DNA of 8,753 bases from Modestobacter sp. (GTDB lineage Bacteria > Actinomycetota > Actinomycetes > Mycobacteriales > Geodermatophilaceae). A model generated the notes under the pieces. That model saw nothing but the letters and a program-made list of their open reading frames with translations, did not search any database and had not been told where the DNA came from. The stretch covers positions 1 to 8,753 of the forward strand of contig JAOPWG010000345.1 in the NCBI GenBank assembly GCA_025965775.1, written 5' to 3'. Both the position numbers and the translations under genes were made by a program. Shown here in pieces: positions 1 to 6,933 of the stretch; position 1 is the stretch's first letter; each line of letters opens with the position of its first letter.

Positions 1-386
1 CGCGCGTTCGCCTGGTCGACGCACATGAAGTTGCCCTCGCTGTCCCGGAACCAGGCCGCGCGGCCCCTCTCCGTCACGGCGATCTCGCCGTCCCACCGCA
101 CGCCCGGCATGTCCGGGTAGACCTCGAACGTCACGCCCTTGGCCTTGAGGTCACGGACCTGCGACTCGATGTCGTCGACGTGCCATTGCGCGAGGGTGTG
201 GCCGGCCTGCCCGGCGGACTCGGTGCGGTAGACGTTGAAGGTCGTGCCGCCCGCCGTCCGGTAGGTCAGCTGGACGCCCTCGAACTCCTCGACGGGGTGG
301 AGCCCCAGCTTGTCGGCGTAGAAGTCGCGTGCCCGCTCCAGGTCGCTCGCCGGGATGTTCGCCTCGACACGGCTGTTGTTCAGCAT
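1..386 (-). CDS. VOC (glyoxalase/bleomycin-resistance fold) family protein, 3' end beyond window
   Basis: The open frame starts at ATG 386 and reads 128 residues to the left edge without a stop. The start is preceded by GTGAGGAGCAGGCC, an SD about 8 nt from the ATG. The opening VEANIPASDLERARDFYADKLGL (residues 7-29, described here by its parts: xxNIPASD, then RARDFYxDKLGL) is the usual first beta-alpha unit of VOC proteins. The second half has AQWHVDDI (66-73), a KAKGV turn (81-85) and a closing WFRDSEGNFMCV (112-123), matching the typical 'DPDGN' end of the fold. Family members of about 125-135 residues suggest only a few residues are missing. Known VOC roles include lyase, dioxygenase and antibiotic-binding activities; the substrate here cannot be told. 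It lies beyond the terminator of the sugar operon and is probably a separate transcription unit. Confidence 0.85.
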   Translation of the reverse strand, partial: MLNNSRVEANIPASDLERARDFYADKLGLHPVEEFEGVQLTYRTAGGTTFNVYRTESAGQAGHTLAQWHVDDIESQVRDLKAKGVTFEVYPDMPGVRWDGEIAVTERGRAAWFRDSEGNFMCVDQANA

Positions 387-433
387 GGCCTGCTCCTCAC
401 GGTCCTCGATCGGCTCCCGCGCCGACCCGGCGG

Positions 434-439
434 AACCTA
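434..439 (-). promoter_or_regulatory. possible -10 element for the VOC gene
   Basis: On the minus strand the hexamer TAGGTT lies about 50 nt upstream of the VOC start codon and fits the TAnnnT pattern of actinobacterial -10 boxes. No convincing -35 box lies 16-18 nt upstream of it, so this is a weak call made only from position and hexamer. Confidence 0.25.
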
Positions 440-556
440 GCCGGGAGGTCACCCCCGCGGCAGAGCGCCCGCCGGGCGGGACGGGCCCGCCGGTGTGCCG
501 CGCCTCGGCGTCGCGACGGCGCGACGATCCGCTGACCGGCCGAAAGGGGGCGGACA

Positions 557-569
557 GATGTGTCACATC
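557..569. repeat. 13-bp perfect inverted repeat GATGTG-T-CACATC
   Basis: The two 6-bp arms are perfectly complementary around a single T. The element sits in the gene-free stretch about 170 bp upstream of the VOC start codon and about 50 bp beyond the sugar-operon terminator. It is AT-richer than its surroundings. It could be a binding site for a dimeric regulator, but its distance from the VOC start is large and no second copy was found near another gene in the window. Confidence 0.4.
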
Positions 570-616
570 CCCCCACGTGTTGCCGTACTGGCCCTCCGGG
601 GGAGCACGGGTGGTCA

Positions 617-651
617 CCGCCCCGGCCGTGGACGTCCGGCGGCCGGGGCGG
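617..651 (-). terminator. hairpin terminator of the sugar operon
   Basis: CCGCCCCGGCCG (617-628) and CGGCCGGGGCGG (640-651) form a perfect 12-bp stem with an 11-nt loop. It begins 10 bases past the stop codon of the last operon gene, which ends at 661. There is no U-tract on either side, as is common for intrinsic terminators of high-GC actinobacteria. Position and stem strength support termination of the minus-strand operon. Confidence 0.75.
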
Positions 652-660
652 GTACCGGTG

Positions 661-2010
661 TCAGCGCAGGCTGACGACCGGGCTGGTCTCCAGCCGGTCG
701 GCGACCTCGGCCCACCGGTCGGAGAACATCCCGTACGCGGTCTTGATCACGACGCCGACCGGGAGTTCGGGACACTCGTTCTCCCCGTTGGTCCCCCAGT
801 TGACCCAGCCGGACTGCGGCCGCTGGACGATCTGGAAGGCGCCGGAGGGCGCCGAGGTCCACCACACCATCGTCCGGCCGGTCTCGGAGTGGTACTCGAC
901 GGTCTTGGCCGCGGGTCCGGCGAACACCGTCTCGTGCGCCACCGCCGAGACGTCCACCGGCTCGGTGTCCAGCTGCCAGTGCCGCTCGGGCAGGTCGGCC
1001 AGCACGTGCGAGGCAGCGCGCACCCTGCCCAGCCGCTCCCGGATCTCCGCCTCGGGCAGCGCGCCCTCCCAGGAGCAGAACAGCCGCCAGTACAGGTCCC
1101 AGTGCGCCGCCTCGATGTCACCGGTGAGGGCGTCCCGGAACCGGGCGAAGGTCTCGCTGCCGGCGGTCGACGTCGCCAGCGTCTCGGCGACCATCTCGGC
1201 CAGCTGCCCGGCGTAGGGGTCACCGCTGCGGTACCGGGTGCCCCCCAGCGCGGCGAACCGGTCGAAGACCACGCTCCCCTGACCGCTCTCGAACTCGTCC
1301 CCCACGGTGATCTTGTCGGTCACCGACCGGCCGTTGATGACCGTCCGGAAGTGGTCGACGCGGTAGACCCGGGTGAAGGACGGGCAGCCGTGGGTGAACA
1401 CCCAGTCGACGGTGAAGCGCTTGCCGCGCAGCTCCGGCAGCAGCCCGTCGGGCACGGTCCCGTGCATCCGGTAGTGGTGCTGCACGGGTCCGCGCTCGAC
1501 CACCTCGATCTCGACGACCGTGTGCTCCGGTGGGTTGATCAGGCCGTTCTCCGGGGTGAAGAAGGGTCCGTAGAAGCCGCCGATCGCGTTGTCGCCCGAC
1601 GGCAGCAGGTCCACTCCCTCGGCGGTGGCCGCGAAGTGCCGCAGCCCCCACTTGGACGCCCCGGTCCCCTGCGCCGTGCCGACGCACATCTCCAGGTCGA
1701 AGACCCCGGTGTCCAGCCGGACGAAGGCGTCGGCCTCACGCGCCGGCAGCTCGGTGATGCCACCCTCCGGGTCGGTCACCGGGCCGGTCAGGGTGAGCGT
1801 CGTCTCCCCGGCGAAGCTGAGCGCCGCCACCAGCCGGGTCTCCCCCGCAACCGCGTCGGCGCGGAGCACCTGGCAGACGACGTCCTCGCCGTCGGCCGTC
1901 CGGGCGGTCCACAGGTCGCCGTCCAGCTCCCGGGGGACGGTGAAGACCACCGGCTCGTGCTCCCGCCGGCCGGGCAACGGGTCGCGGACGTGGACGACGG
2001 GCGGGGTCAC
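661..2010 (-). CDS. uncharacterised 449-residue protein, last gene of the sugar ABC operon
   Basis: I do not recognise this family. The start chosen is GTG 2010, with GGAGG 10 nt upstream (ACGGAGGAACAGCAC-GTG); the same frame stays open further upstream, but only as a shadow of the permease gene. There is no signal peptide or membrane segment, so the product should be cytoplasmic. The first 110 residues look beta-rich (alternating hydrophobics, e.g. TLTLTGPV 71-78). Conserved-looking blocks follow: SKWGLRHFA (119-127), SGDNAIGGFYGPFFTPENG (138-156), a Cys/His/aromatic block THGCPSFTRVYRVDHF (206-221), HWDLYWRLFCSWEG (303-316) and GWVNWGTNGENECP (401-414). This density of Trp, Tyr, His, Asp and Glu suggests a carbohydrate-binding or catalytic beta-sandwich, perhaps of the mutarotase or lyase type; that is inference from composition only. 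It lies 53 nt after the permease and just before the terminator, so it probably acts on the imported sugar or a derivative. Confidence 0.85.
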   Translation of the reverse strand: MTPPVVHVRDPLPGRREHEPVVFTVPRELDGDLWTARTADGEDVVCQVLRADAVAGETRLVAALSFAGETTLTLTGPVTDPEGGITELPAREADAFVRLDTGVFDLEMCVGTAQGTGASKWGLRHFAATAEGVDLLPSGDNAIGGFYGPFFTPENGLINPPEHTVVEIEVVERGPVQHHYRMHGTVPDGLLPELRGKRFTVDWVFTHGCPSFTRVYRVDHFRTVINGRSVTDKITVGDEFESGQGSVVFDRFAALGGTRYRSGDPYAGQLAEMVAETLATSTAGSETFARFRDALTGDIEAAHWDLYWRLFCSWEGALPEAEIRERLGRVRAASHVLADLPERHWQLDTEPVDVSAVAHETVFAGPAAKTVEYHSETGRTMVWWTSAPSGAFQIVQRPQSGWVNWGTNGENECPELPVGVVIKTAYGMFSDRWAEVADRLETSPVVSLR

Positions 2011-2063
2011 GTGCTGTTCCTCCGTGTTCGGGGACGCCGCCGGCGCGGCAGGGGTGGACGGGG

Positions 2064-3134
2064 TCACGCTGCCGCTCCGGAGGCCCGGGCCCGCTGGCCG
2101 CGCAGCGGCCTCTGCTTGAGACCGTCGATCGCGACGGCGAGGATGATCACGCCGCCCTTGATCAGCAACTGGGTGAAGAACTGGACGTTGAGCAGGATCA
2201 GGCCGGTGCTCAGGACGCCGAGGATCACCGAGCCCACGAGGGTGCCGTAGAGCCGGCCGCGGCCACCGGCGAGGCTGGTGCCGCCGAGGACGACGGCGGC
2301 GATGGCGTCCAGCTCGTACCCGGTGCCGGCGGTCGGCTGGGCCGAGACCACCCGGGCCGCGAAGATGATGCCGGCCAGACCGGCGCAGGCACCGGCGATG
2401 ACGTAGACCGCCGTGGTGACCCGCCGGACGTCGATCCCGGCCAGCCGCGCCGCCTCGGCGTTGCCACCGACGGCGTACACCTGGCGGCCGAACCGGGTGC
2501 GCTCCAGCAGGAACCAGATGACCAGGTAGACGACGGCCATGACGACGACCGGAACGGGGATGCCGGCCATGTAGCCGTTGCCGATGTCCCGGAAGGACAG
2601 CGTGTTGGACACGATCGGCTGGCCGTCGGTCATCGTGTAGGCCAGTCCGCGCAACGCGGTCATCGTGCCGAGCGTGACGATGAACGCCGCCAGCCCCAGG
2701 TAGGCGGTGAGGATGCCGTTGACCAGCCCGGCGAGGCTGCCGGCGGCCACCCCGGCGAGGATGGCCAGCCAGGCCGGCCACCCGCCCACCGCGGCCAGCA
2801 CCGAGACGACGCCGGAGACCGCCAGGATCGACCCGACCGACAGGTCGATGCCGGCGGTGAGGATGACCAGCGTCAGCCCCGCGGCGAGGATCGCGTTGAT
2901 CGAGATGGACCGGGCGATGTTCAGCAGGTTGGACACGCTGGCGAAGTTGGGCGCGATGGCGACCATCAGCGCGACCAGCGCGACCAGCACCACCAGGATG
3001 CCGACGCGGTCCCACCACTTCGCGAGGCGGACGCCCCGCTGTGCGGCCACCCGTTCCTCGGCGTCGACGTGCGGGGTGGCCGGAGCCGACGGGGCGGTGG
3101 CGGCGCTGGCGCCGGGTCGGGAGGGGTCAGACAT
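2064..3134 (-). CDS. ribose-type sugar ABC transporter permease (RbsC-like)
   Basis: This 356-residue inner-membrane permease belongs to the branched-chain amino acid/ribose permease family (BPD_transp_2), which forms the channel with the RbsA-type ATPase. ATG 3134 has AGGAG about 8 nt upstream; an in-frame start 13 codons earlier lies deeper in the ATPase gene and is less likely. After a cytoplasmic, Ala/Pro-rich N-terminal tail of about 40 residues come roughly eight to ten hydrophobic segments, starting at about 45-61 and 80-94. Family hallmarks are GIDLSVGS (95-102), YAVGGNAEAARLAGI (220-234, the cytoplasmic loop that contacts the ATPase) and AVVLGGTSLAGGRG (280-293). The start overlaps the end of the ATPase gene by 8 nt, so translation is probably coupled. 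The long N-terminal tail is longer than in E. coli RbsC. Substrate cannot be read from the permease itself. Confidence 0.95.
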   Translation of the reverse strand: MSDPSRPGASAATAPSAPATPHVDAEERVAAQRGVRLAKWWDRVGILVVLVALVALMVAIAPNFASVSNLLNIARSISINAILAAGLTLVILTAGIDLSVGSILAVSGVVSVLAAVGGWPAWLAILAGVAAGSLAGLVNGILTAYLGLAAFIVTLGTMTALRGLAYTMTDGQPIVSNTLSFRDIGNGYMAGIPVPVVVMAVVYLVIWFLLERTRFGRQVYAVGGNAEAARLAGIDVRRVTTAVYVIAGACAGLAGIIFAARVVSAQPTAGTGYELDAIAAVVLGGTSLAGGRGRLYGTLVGSVILGVLSTGLILLNVQFFTQLLIKGGVIILAVAIDGLKQRPLRGQRARASGAAA

Positions 3135-4653
3135 TCTGTGCTCCTGGGGTGCTGGAGACCGTTCCGGTGGCATGTGCCATCACGGCCTCCTCGGTGGCGG
3201 TGGTGGAGTCGAGATCGGCGACGATCCGGCCGTTGCGCATGACGAGCACCCGGTCGCTGATCCCGATGACCTCGGGCAGGTCGGAGGAGACGACGAGGAC
3301 GGCCTTCCCCGCCGCGGCGAGGTCGAAGACCAGCTCGTAGATCTCCCGGCGCGCGCCGACGTCGACCCCGCGGGTGGGCTCGTCCAGGACGACGACGTCG
3401 GCGTCGCGCATGAGCCAGCGGCCCAGCACGACCTTCTGCTGGTTGCCCCCCGACAGGGACCGGACCGGGAGCTGCAGAGCGCTGTCGCGGATCCGCAGCC
3501 TGCGCATCTGCTCGCGGACCCCGGCGCGCAGGGCGCCGCGGCGGACGACCGTGCCGCGGCTGAGCTCACGCAGCGAGCTGATCCCGATGTTGTCCTCGAC
3601 CGGGTGGTCGAGGAAGAGGGCCTGGGTCTTGCGGTCCTCGGGCACCATCGCGATGCCGGCGGCGACCGCCTGCCCCGGGTTGCGCGCGTCGACCTGCCGG
3701 CCGTGCACCCGCACGGTGCCGCCGCGCGCGCGGTCGGCCCCGAACAGCAGCCGGCAGGTCTCGGTGCGGCCGGCGCCGATCAGTCCGGCCATGCCGACCA
3801 CCTCACCGGCCCGGACGGTGAAGCTCACCGGCCCGACCAGCGCCCCGTCGGTGAGCCCTTCGACGGCGAGGACCACGTCCCCGGGCCGCCGGGGTGCGTG
3901 GGCGTAGAGGTCGCCCACGTCGCGGCCGACCATCATCGACACGACGTCGCCGGGAACCACGTCGGCGCGTGCGCGGGTGCCCACCAGGCGGCCGTCGCGG
4001 AAGACGGTGATCCGGTCGGCGAGCTGCCAGACCTCCTCCATCCGGTGGCTGATGTAGACCAGGCCCACGCCGCGTCCGCGCATCTCCTCGACCAGCCGGT
4101 ACAGCTCCAGCGACTCGCCCCGGGAGAGCGCGGCGGTGGGCTCGTCCAGCACCAGCACCCGGGCGTCCTCACTGACCGCACGGGCGATCTCGACCATCTG
4201 CTGCATGCCCACCGACAGCGACCCGAGCTCCCGCCGCGGGTCGATGTCCGCGCCGATCCGGCTCAGCTTCTCCTTCGCCTGGCGGAGGGTCGCCCGCCGG
4301 TCGAGGCTCCCCCAGCGGGTCCGTGGTTCCCGGCCCAGCGCGAGGTTGTCCGCGACCGTCATCGCGGGCACGGTGTTGAGCTCCTGGTGGATGATGGCGA
4401 TGCCGTGCGCGGCGGCGGCCCGGGGCCCGTTGATCTCGACCGGCACGCCGTCGATGAGGATGCGCCCGGCGTCCCGGGCGACGTCGCCGGAGAGGATCTT
4501 CATCAGCGTGGACTTGCCGGCGCCGTTCTCGCCCATCAGGGCATGCACCTCACCGGCCCGGAGGTCGAAGTCGACGCCGTCGAGCGCCGTCGTCGCGCCG
4601 TAACGCTTGGTCACGCCCTCCAGGCGCAGCAGGGCAGGGGTTTCCTGCGTCAT
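3127..4653 (-). CDS. sugar ABC transporter ATP-binding protein with two ATPase domains (RbsA/MglA-like)
   Basis: This 508-residue cytoplasmic ATPase powers the permease encoded next to it. ATG 4653 follows an AGAGGA SD at about 9 nt. Domain 1 is complete: Walker A GENGAGKST (41-49), Q-loop Q90, signature LSVGMQQ (146-152), Walker B VLVLDEPT (167-174) and switch H203. Domain 2 has the degenerate P-loop GLIGAGRTE (290-298, no Lys), signature LSGGNQQK (400-407), Walker B VVVLDEPT (420-427), and serines in VSSDLPE (455-461) where the switch His would be. This asymmetry is normal for RbsA, MglA and XylG relatives: two composite sites, one of them weak. Length is the family norm of about 500. It lies 86 nt after the binding-protein gene, with a stable hairpin between them, and overlaps the permease start by 8 nt. 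Substrate is not determined by this subunit. Confidence 0.96.
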   Translation of the reverse strand: MTQETPALLRLEGVTKRYGATTALDGVDFDLRAGEVHALMGENGAGKSTLMKILSGDVARDAGRILIDGVPVEINGPRAAAAHGIAIIHQELNTVPAMTVADNLALGREPRTRWGSLDRRATLRQAKEKLSRIGADIDPRRELGSLSVGMQQMVEIARAVSEDARVLVLDEPTAALSRGESLELYRLVEEMRGRGVGLVYISHRMEEVWQLADRITVFRDGRLVGTRARADVVPGDVVSMMVGRDVGDLYAHAPRRPGDVVLAVEGLTDGALVGPVSFTVRAGEVVGMAGLIGAGRTETCRLLFGADRARGGTVRVHGRQVDARNPGQAVAAGIAMVPEDRKTQALFLDHPVEDNIGISSLRELSRGTVVRRGALRAGVREQMRRLRIRDSALQLPVRSLSGGNQQKVVLGRWLMRDADVVVLDEPTRGVDVGARREIYELVFDLAAAGKAVLVVSSDLPEVIGISDRVLVMRNGRIVADLDSTTATEEAVMAHATGTVSSTPGAQNV

Positions 4654-4699
4654 GGACCAGTTCCTCTCGGCGGGTTCGGGACCGTGGGTGGGCCGTGCT

Positions 4700-4734
4700 G
4701 GGGTGGCGGCCCGTCGGTGCCGGACCGCCACCCC
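4700..4734 (-). terminator. intercistronic stem-loop after the binding-protein gene
   Basis: GGGGTGGCGG (4700-4709) pairs perfectly with CCGCCACCCC (4725-4734). Inside it CCG (4711-4713) can pair with CGG (4721-4723) after one mismatch. It starts 5 bases past the binding-protein stop and ends well before the ATPase SD. Such structures between a binding-protein gene and its transporter genes usually act as partial terminators or protect the 3' end of the upstream message, giving more binding protein than membrane components. Which of these applies here is not visible. Confidence 0.6.
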
Positions 4735-4739
4735 GCCGG

Positions 4740-5708
4740 TCACCAGCCGGCGTAGCTGGCGACGGTCTCGCGGGTGACGAGCTCGCTGGGGATCTTGACG
4801 TTGGTCTCCGCCAGCTTCTCGCCCTTCACCAGCTGCTGGGCGAGCTGGACCGCCTGCACGACCATCTGGCCGGGAGCCTGCGTGGAGGTGCCGATGAACG
4901 GCGACCCGGCCCGCTGCAGCTCCGCGACGGCCTCGGGGCTGCCGTCGACCCCGGTCACCTTGACCTGGGCGGCCTTCCCGGCGCCCTCGACAGCGAGGAC
5001 GGCGCCCAGCGCGGAGGGGTCGTTCATGCCGAAGATGCCCTGCACGTCCGGCGTGGCGGTCAGCATGTCGGTGGTGACGGCGAGCCCCGAGGCGCGGTCG
5101 TTCTTGGAGGCCTGCTGGCCGACGATCGTGATCCCGGGGTACTTGGTGGCCACGTTCTTGCAGCCGTCGATCCGGTCGATGATCGTCTGGATGGGCGTGC
5201 CGTCGACGAGCAGGACGTTGCCCTTGCCGCCCATCTGCTCGAACAGGTAGGTGCACGAGACCTCGCCGGCCTGCACCGCGTCGGTCTCCACGACCGCGTC
5301 GGCGCCGACGGCCGGGGTGTCGACGGCGATGACGATGGTCCCGGCCTGCTTGGCCCGCTGGATCGCCGGCGCGATGCCGTCCTGGTCGACGGCGCTGACG
5401 ACGATCAGGTCGACGCCCTGCTGGACGAATGCGTCCATCTGGCTGGTCTGCGTGCCCAGGTCCAGTTGGGCGTCCTGGGTGTTGGCGGTGGCGCCGATGT
5501 CGGCGGCGGCCTTCCGGAGGCCCTTGTCCATCGCCGAGAAGAACGGGTTGGACATGTCCTGGACCAGCAGTCCGATGCTCTCGATCTTGGCGGGAGCGGC
5601 GGCGGTCTGGGTGTCCCCGGAGGAGCAGGCCCCCAGGGACAGGGGCAGCGCGATGGCGCTGAGGCCGGTGAGGATGCGGACGGGGGTGGAGCGGGTCGTG
5701 CGTCCCAC
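4740..5708 (-). CDS. sugar ABC transporter substrate-binding lipoprotein (RbsB-like, periplasmic-binding family 1)
   Basis: The product binds a sugar outside the membrane and delivers it to the permease. I chose GTG 5708, giving 322 residues, because AAGGAG lies 8 nt upstream and the protein then opens with a proper signal: basic residues (RTTRSTPVR), a hydrophobic core, and lipobox L25-G-A-C28. An ATG 14 codons earlier (5750) would put acidic residues before the signal and place this SD inside the gene. The mature part has the RbsB pattern: SIGLLVQDMSNPFF (44-57), VVSAVDQDG (103-111), IAVDTP (127-132), NDRASG (203-208), FGMNDPSALG (226-235) and VTGVDGSPEA (251-260). N54, F56-57, D130, R206, N229 and D255 are where the family usually contacts a pyranose or furanose. 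C152 and C183 could form a disulfide. A ribose-, fructose- or polyol-like ligand is likely, but the exact one is unknown. Confidence 0.94.
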   Translation of the reverse strand: MGRTTRSTPVRILTGLSAIALPLSLGACSSGDTQTAAAPAKIESIGLLVQDMSNPFFSAMDKGLRKAAADIGATANTQDAQLDLGTQTSQMDAFVQQGVDLIVVSAVDQDGIAPAIQRAKQAGTIVIAVDTPAVGADAVVETDAVQAGEVSCTYLFEQMGGKGNVLLVDGTPIQTIIDRIDGCKNVATKYPGITIVGQQASKNDRASGLAVTTDMLTATPDVQGIFGMNDPSALGAVLAVEGAGKAAQVKVTGVDGSPEAVAELQRAGSPFIGTSTQAPGQMVVQAVQLAQQLVKGEKLAETNVKIPSELVTRETVASYAGW

Positions 5709-5752
5709 GGGGGTGTCTCCTTCGACAGGGGCGGGCCAGGACAGGGGCATCG

Positions 5753-5774
5753 CCGCACCACGGGCGTGGCGCGG
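5753..5774 (-). other. small hairpin between the repressor and binding-protein genes
   Basis: CCGC-A-CCAC (5753-5761) pairs with GTGG-C-GCGG (5766-5774) as eight pairs around one A/C mismatch, closing a 4-nt loop. It lies 37 nt past the repressor stop and about 30 nt before the binding-protein SD. There is no U-tract. It could weakly separate repressor from transporter expression, but so GC-rich a stretch may form such a stem by chance. Confidence 0.35.
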
Positions 5775-5811
5775 GAGGGCGGATCAGGCAGGCGGTTCGG
5801 TCGTCAGGGGC

Positions 5812-6864
5812 TCAGCAGCCGCAGGACCGTCGGACGACGAGGTCGAAGGCCACCTCCCGTCGGTCTTCCGGCACGTAGACCGGGGTGGCCGGCCGGCCCG
5901 CCCGCTCGGCGTCGACCTGGGCGTCGATGACGCGGGTGAGGGTCTCGGCGGCGAGCACGCCGATCTGCTCGCTGTGCTCGTCGAGCACGGTGAGCGGCGG
6001 GTCCAGCAGCGGCGCCCAGGGGAACTCGTCGAAGGCGATCACCGCGACGTCGGCAGGAACGCTCAGATCCCGGGCGCGCAGCACCCGCCAGGCGGCCTGG
6101 AGCAGGGGATTGTTGCCGGCGATCAGCGCCCGGGGCGGGGCGCCGGCGGCGTCCAGGTACTCGCCGAGCACCGCGGCGGCCGAGTCGACGTCGTTCTCGC
6201 TCTCGAGCACGGTGACGGTGGCGCCGTGCCGCTCCGCGGCCTCGCGCAACCCTGCCTCGCGGGGTGCCCGGGTCGACCACCGCGCCGGGTAGGCCAGGAA
6301 CAGCCAGTCGTGGAGGCCGTGGCCGGAGAGGTGGTCGCCGACCGCCAGGCTGGCCGCCCGGTTGTCCGTGGTGATGCTCGGCACCGATCGGGCGGTCTCC
6401 GGCGGCGTGGCGTCGACGAAGACCACCGGGATGTCCCAGTCCTGCAGCAGGTCCAGGTTGCGGCCGCCCAGGGTCAGCGTGGCGATCACGCCCGCGGTGC
6501 GGGACTGGATCAGGTGCTGGACCGCGGCGTCCTCGGACTCGGCGCTGTAGTGCCCCTCGGCGGCGATGTCGGCGACCACGGCCGTGCGACCCGAGCGGCG
6601 CAGCGTGCGCTCGATCCCGCGCATCAGCTCCAGGTAGTAGTGGTTGCTGGTGCTGGCGGTGATCACCGCGACGGAGCTGCGGGTGTTCTTCCGGAGCTGC
6701 TGGGCGACGGCGTTGGGCACGTAGCCGACATCGCTCGCGGCCTTGAGCACGGCCGCCCGGGCAGCCGGCGACACCCCGTCGGCCGCGCTGAGGGCCCGGG
6801 AGACCGTGTACGTGGACAGACCGCTGGCGACGCTGACGTCGCGCAGGGTCGGCTTGCGTGGCAC
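5812..6864 (-). CDS. LacI/GalR-family transcriptional repressor of the sugar locus
   Basis: This 350-residue regulator starts at GTG 6864, with AGGAGA about 8 nt upstream. The N-terminal helix-turn-helix (TLRDVSVASGLSTYTVSRALS, 6-26, given by its parts TLRDV, ASGLS and YTVSRALS) is standard for LacI proteins, followed by GYVPNAVAQQLR (47-58), the hinge helix that enters the minor groove at a central CG. Residues of about 62-340 form the sugar-binding effector domain (SVAVITAS 64-71, GVIATLTLGG 125-134, IPVVFVDATPP 145-155, ITTDNRAAS 164-172, DVAVIAFDEFPW 272-283). The protein ends with the Cys pair SCGC. It is transcribed away from the kinase and toward the transporter genes, 103 nt apart. 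The two palindromes just upstream suggest it represses itself and the kinase, with relief by the transported sugar or its phosphate; the effector is inferred. Confidence 0.95.
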   Translation of the reverse strand: MPRKPTLRDVSVASGLSTYTVSRALSAADGVSPAARAAVLKAASDVGYVPNAVAQQLRKNTRSSVAVITASTSNHYYLELMRGIERTLRRSGRTAVVADIAAEGHYSAESEDAAVQHLIQSRTAGVIATLTLGGRNLDLLQDWDIPVVFVDATPPETARSVPSITTDNRAASLAVGDHLSGHGLHDWLFLAYPARWSTRAPREAGLREAAERHGATVTVLESENDVDSAAAVLGEYLDAAGAPPRALIAGNNPLLQAAWRVLRARDLSVPADVAVIAFDEFPWAPLLDPPLTVLDEHSEQIGVLAAETLTRVIDAQVDAERAGRPATPVYVPEDRREVAFDLVVRRSCGC

Positions 6865-6874
6865 GGGCGGTCTC

Positions 6875-6886
6875 CTAAACGTTTAG
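6875..6886. promoter_or_regulatory. operator O1, CTAAACGTTTAG
   Basis: This perfect 12-bp palindrome has a central CG, the classical form of a LacI-family operator. It overlaps the SD of the repressor gene by two bases and lies about 11 bp from its start codon. It shares the CTAAACG half with the second palindrome at 6916-6929, centre to centre 42 bp. Binding here could block repressor transcription as a downstream roadblock or take part in a loop with the other site. Confidence 0.8.
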
Positions 6887-6915
6887 CCGTGGCGACTGCG
6901 GTGTCGCGGGTCACT

Positions 6916-6929
6916 CCTAAACGATTAGG
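6916..6929. promoter_or_regulatory. operator O2, CCTAAACGATTAGG
   Basis: This 14-bp palindrome has one mismatched pair (A6921 against A6924) and the same CG centre as O1. It covers the predicted start site of the repressor transcript (about 6927) and overlaps the kinase SD-like AGGTGG at 6927-6932. It is therefore well placed to control both divergent genes. Confidence 0.78.
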
Positions 6930-6933
6930 TGGC

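Larger units (their letters stand above)
387..616. other. gene-free stretch between the VOC gene and the sugar operon terminator
   Basis: No reading frame here has a credible start, SD and codon pattern; the plus-strand frames crossing it are antisense shadows of flanking genes. It contains the VOC 5' leader and SD (387-400), a possible -10 box (434-439), several short GC-rich self-complementary runs around 465-500 that I cannot interpret, and the 13-bp palindrome at 557-569. Nothing else stands out. Confidence 0.6.

Noticed and set aside
2036..2049. GCCGC-CGGC-GCGGC hairpin between the permease and the unknown gene
   Set aside because: Only five GC pairs, which is expected by chance at this base composition. 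Too weak to call an attenuator.
355..2250. 631-codon open frame on the plus strand
   Set aside because: It runs antisense to the unknown operon gene and the permease end, has no SD, and reads as low-complexity Arg/Gly/Pro/Val-rich protein. It is the usual high-GC shadow frame.
661..3018. 785-codon minus-strand frame that would fuse an N-terminal extension to the unknown protein
   Set aside because: The upstream 336 codons are the permease gene read in a wrong frame (Arg/Gly/His-rich). The good SD before GTG 2010 marks the real start.
2707..4755. 682-codon open frame on the plus strand
   Set aside because: It is antisense to the permease and ATPase genes, which have complete family motifs. 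The translation has repetitive Asp/Val/Gly/Pro/His composition and no domain.
3127..5256. 709-codon minus-strand frame extending the ATPase N-terminus by about 200 residues
   Set aside because: The added part overlaps the binding-protein gene in another frame and is low complexity. ATG 4653 has a good SD and gives the family's normal length.
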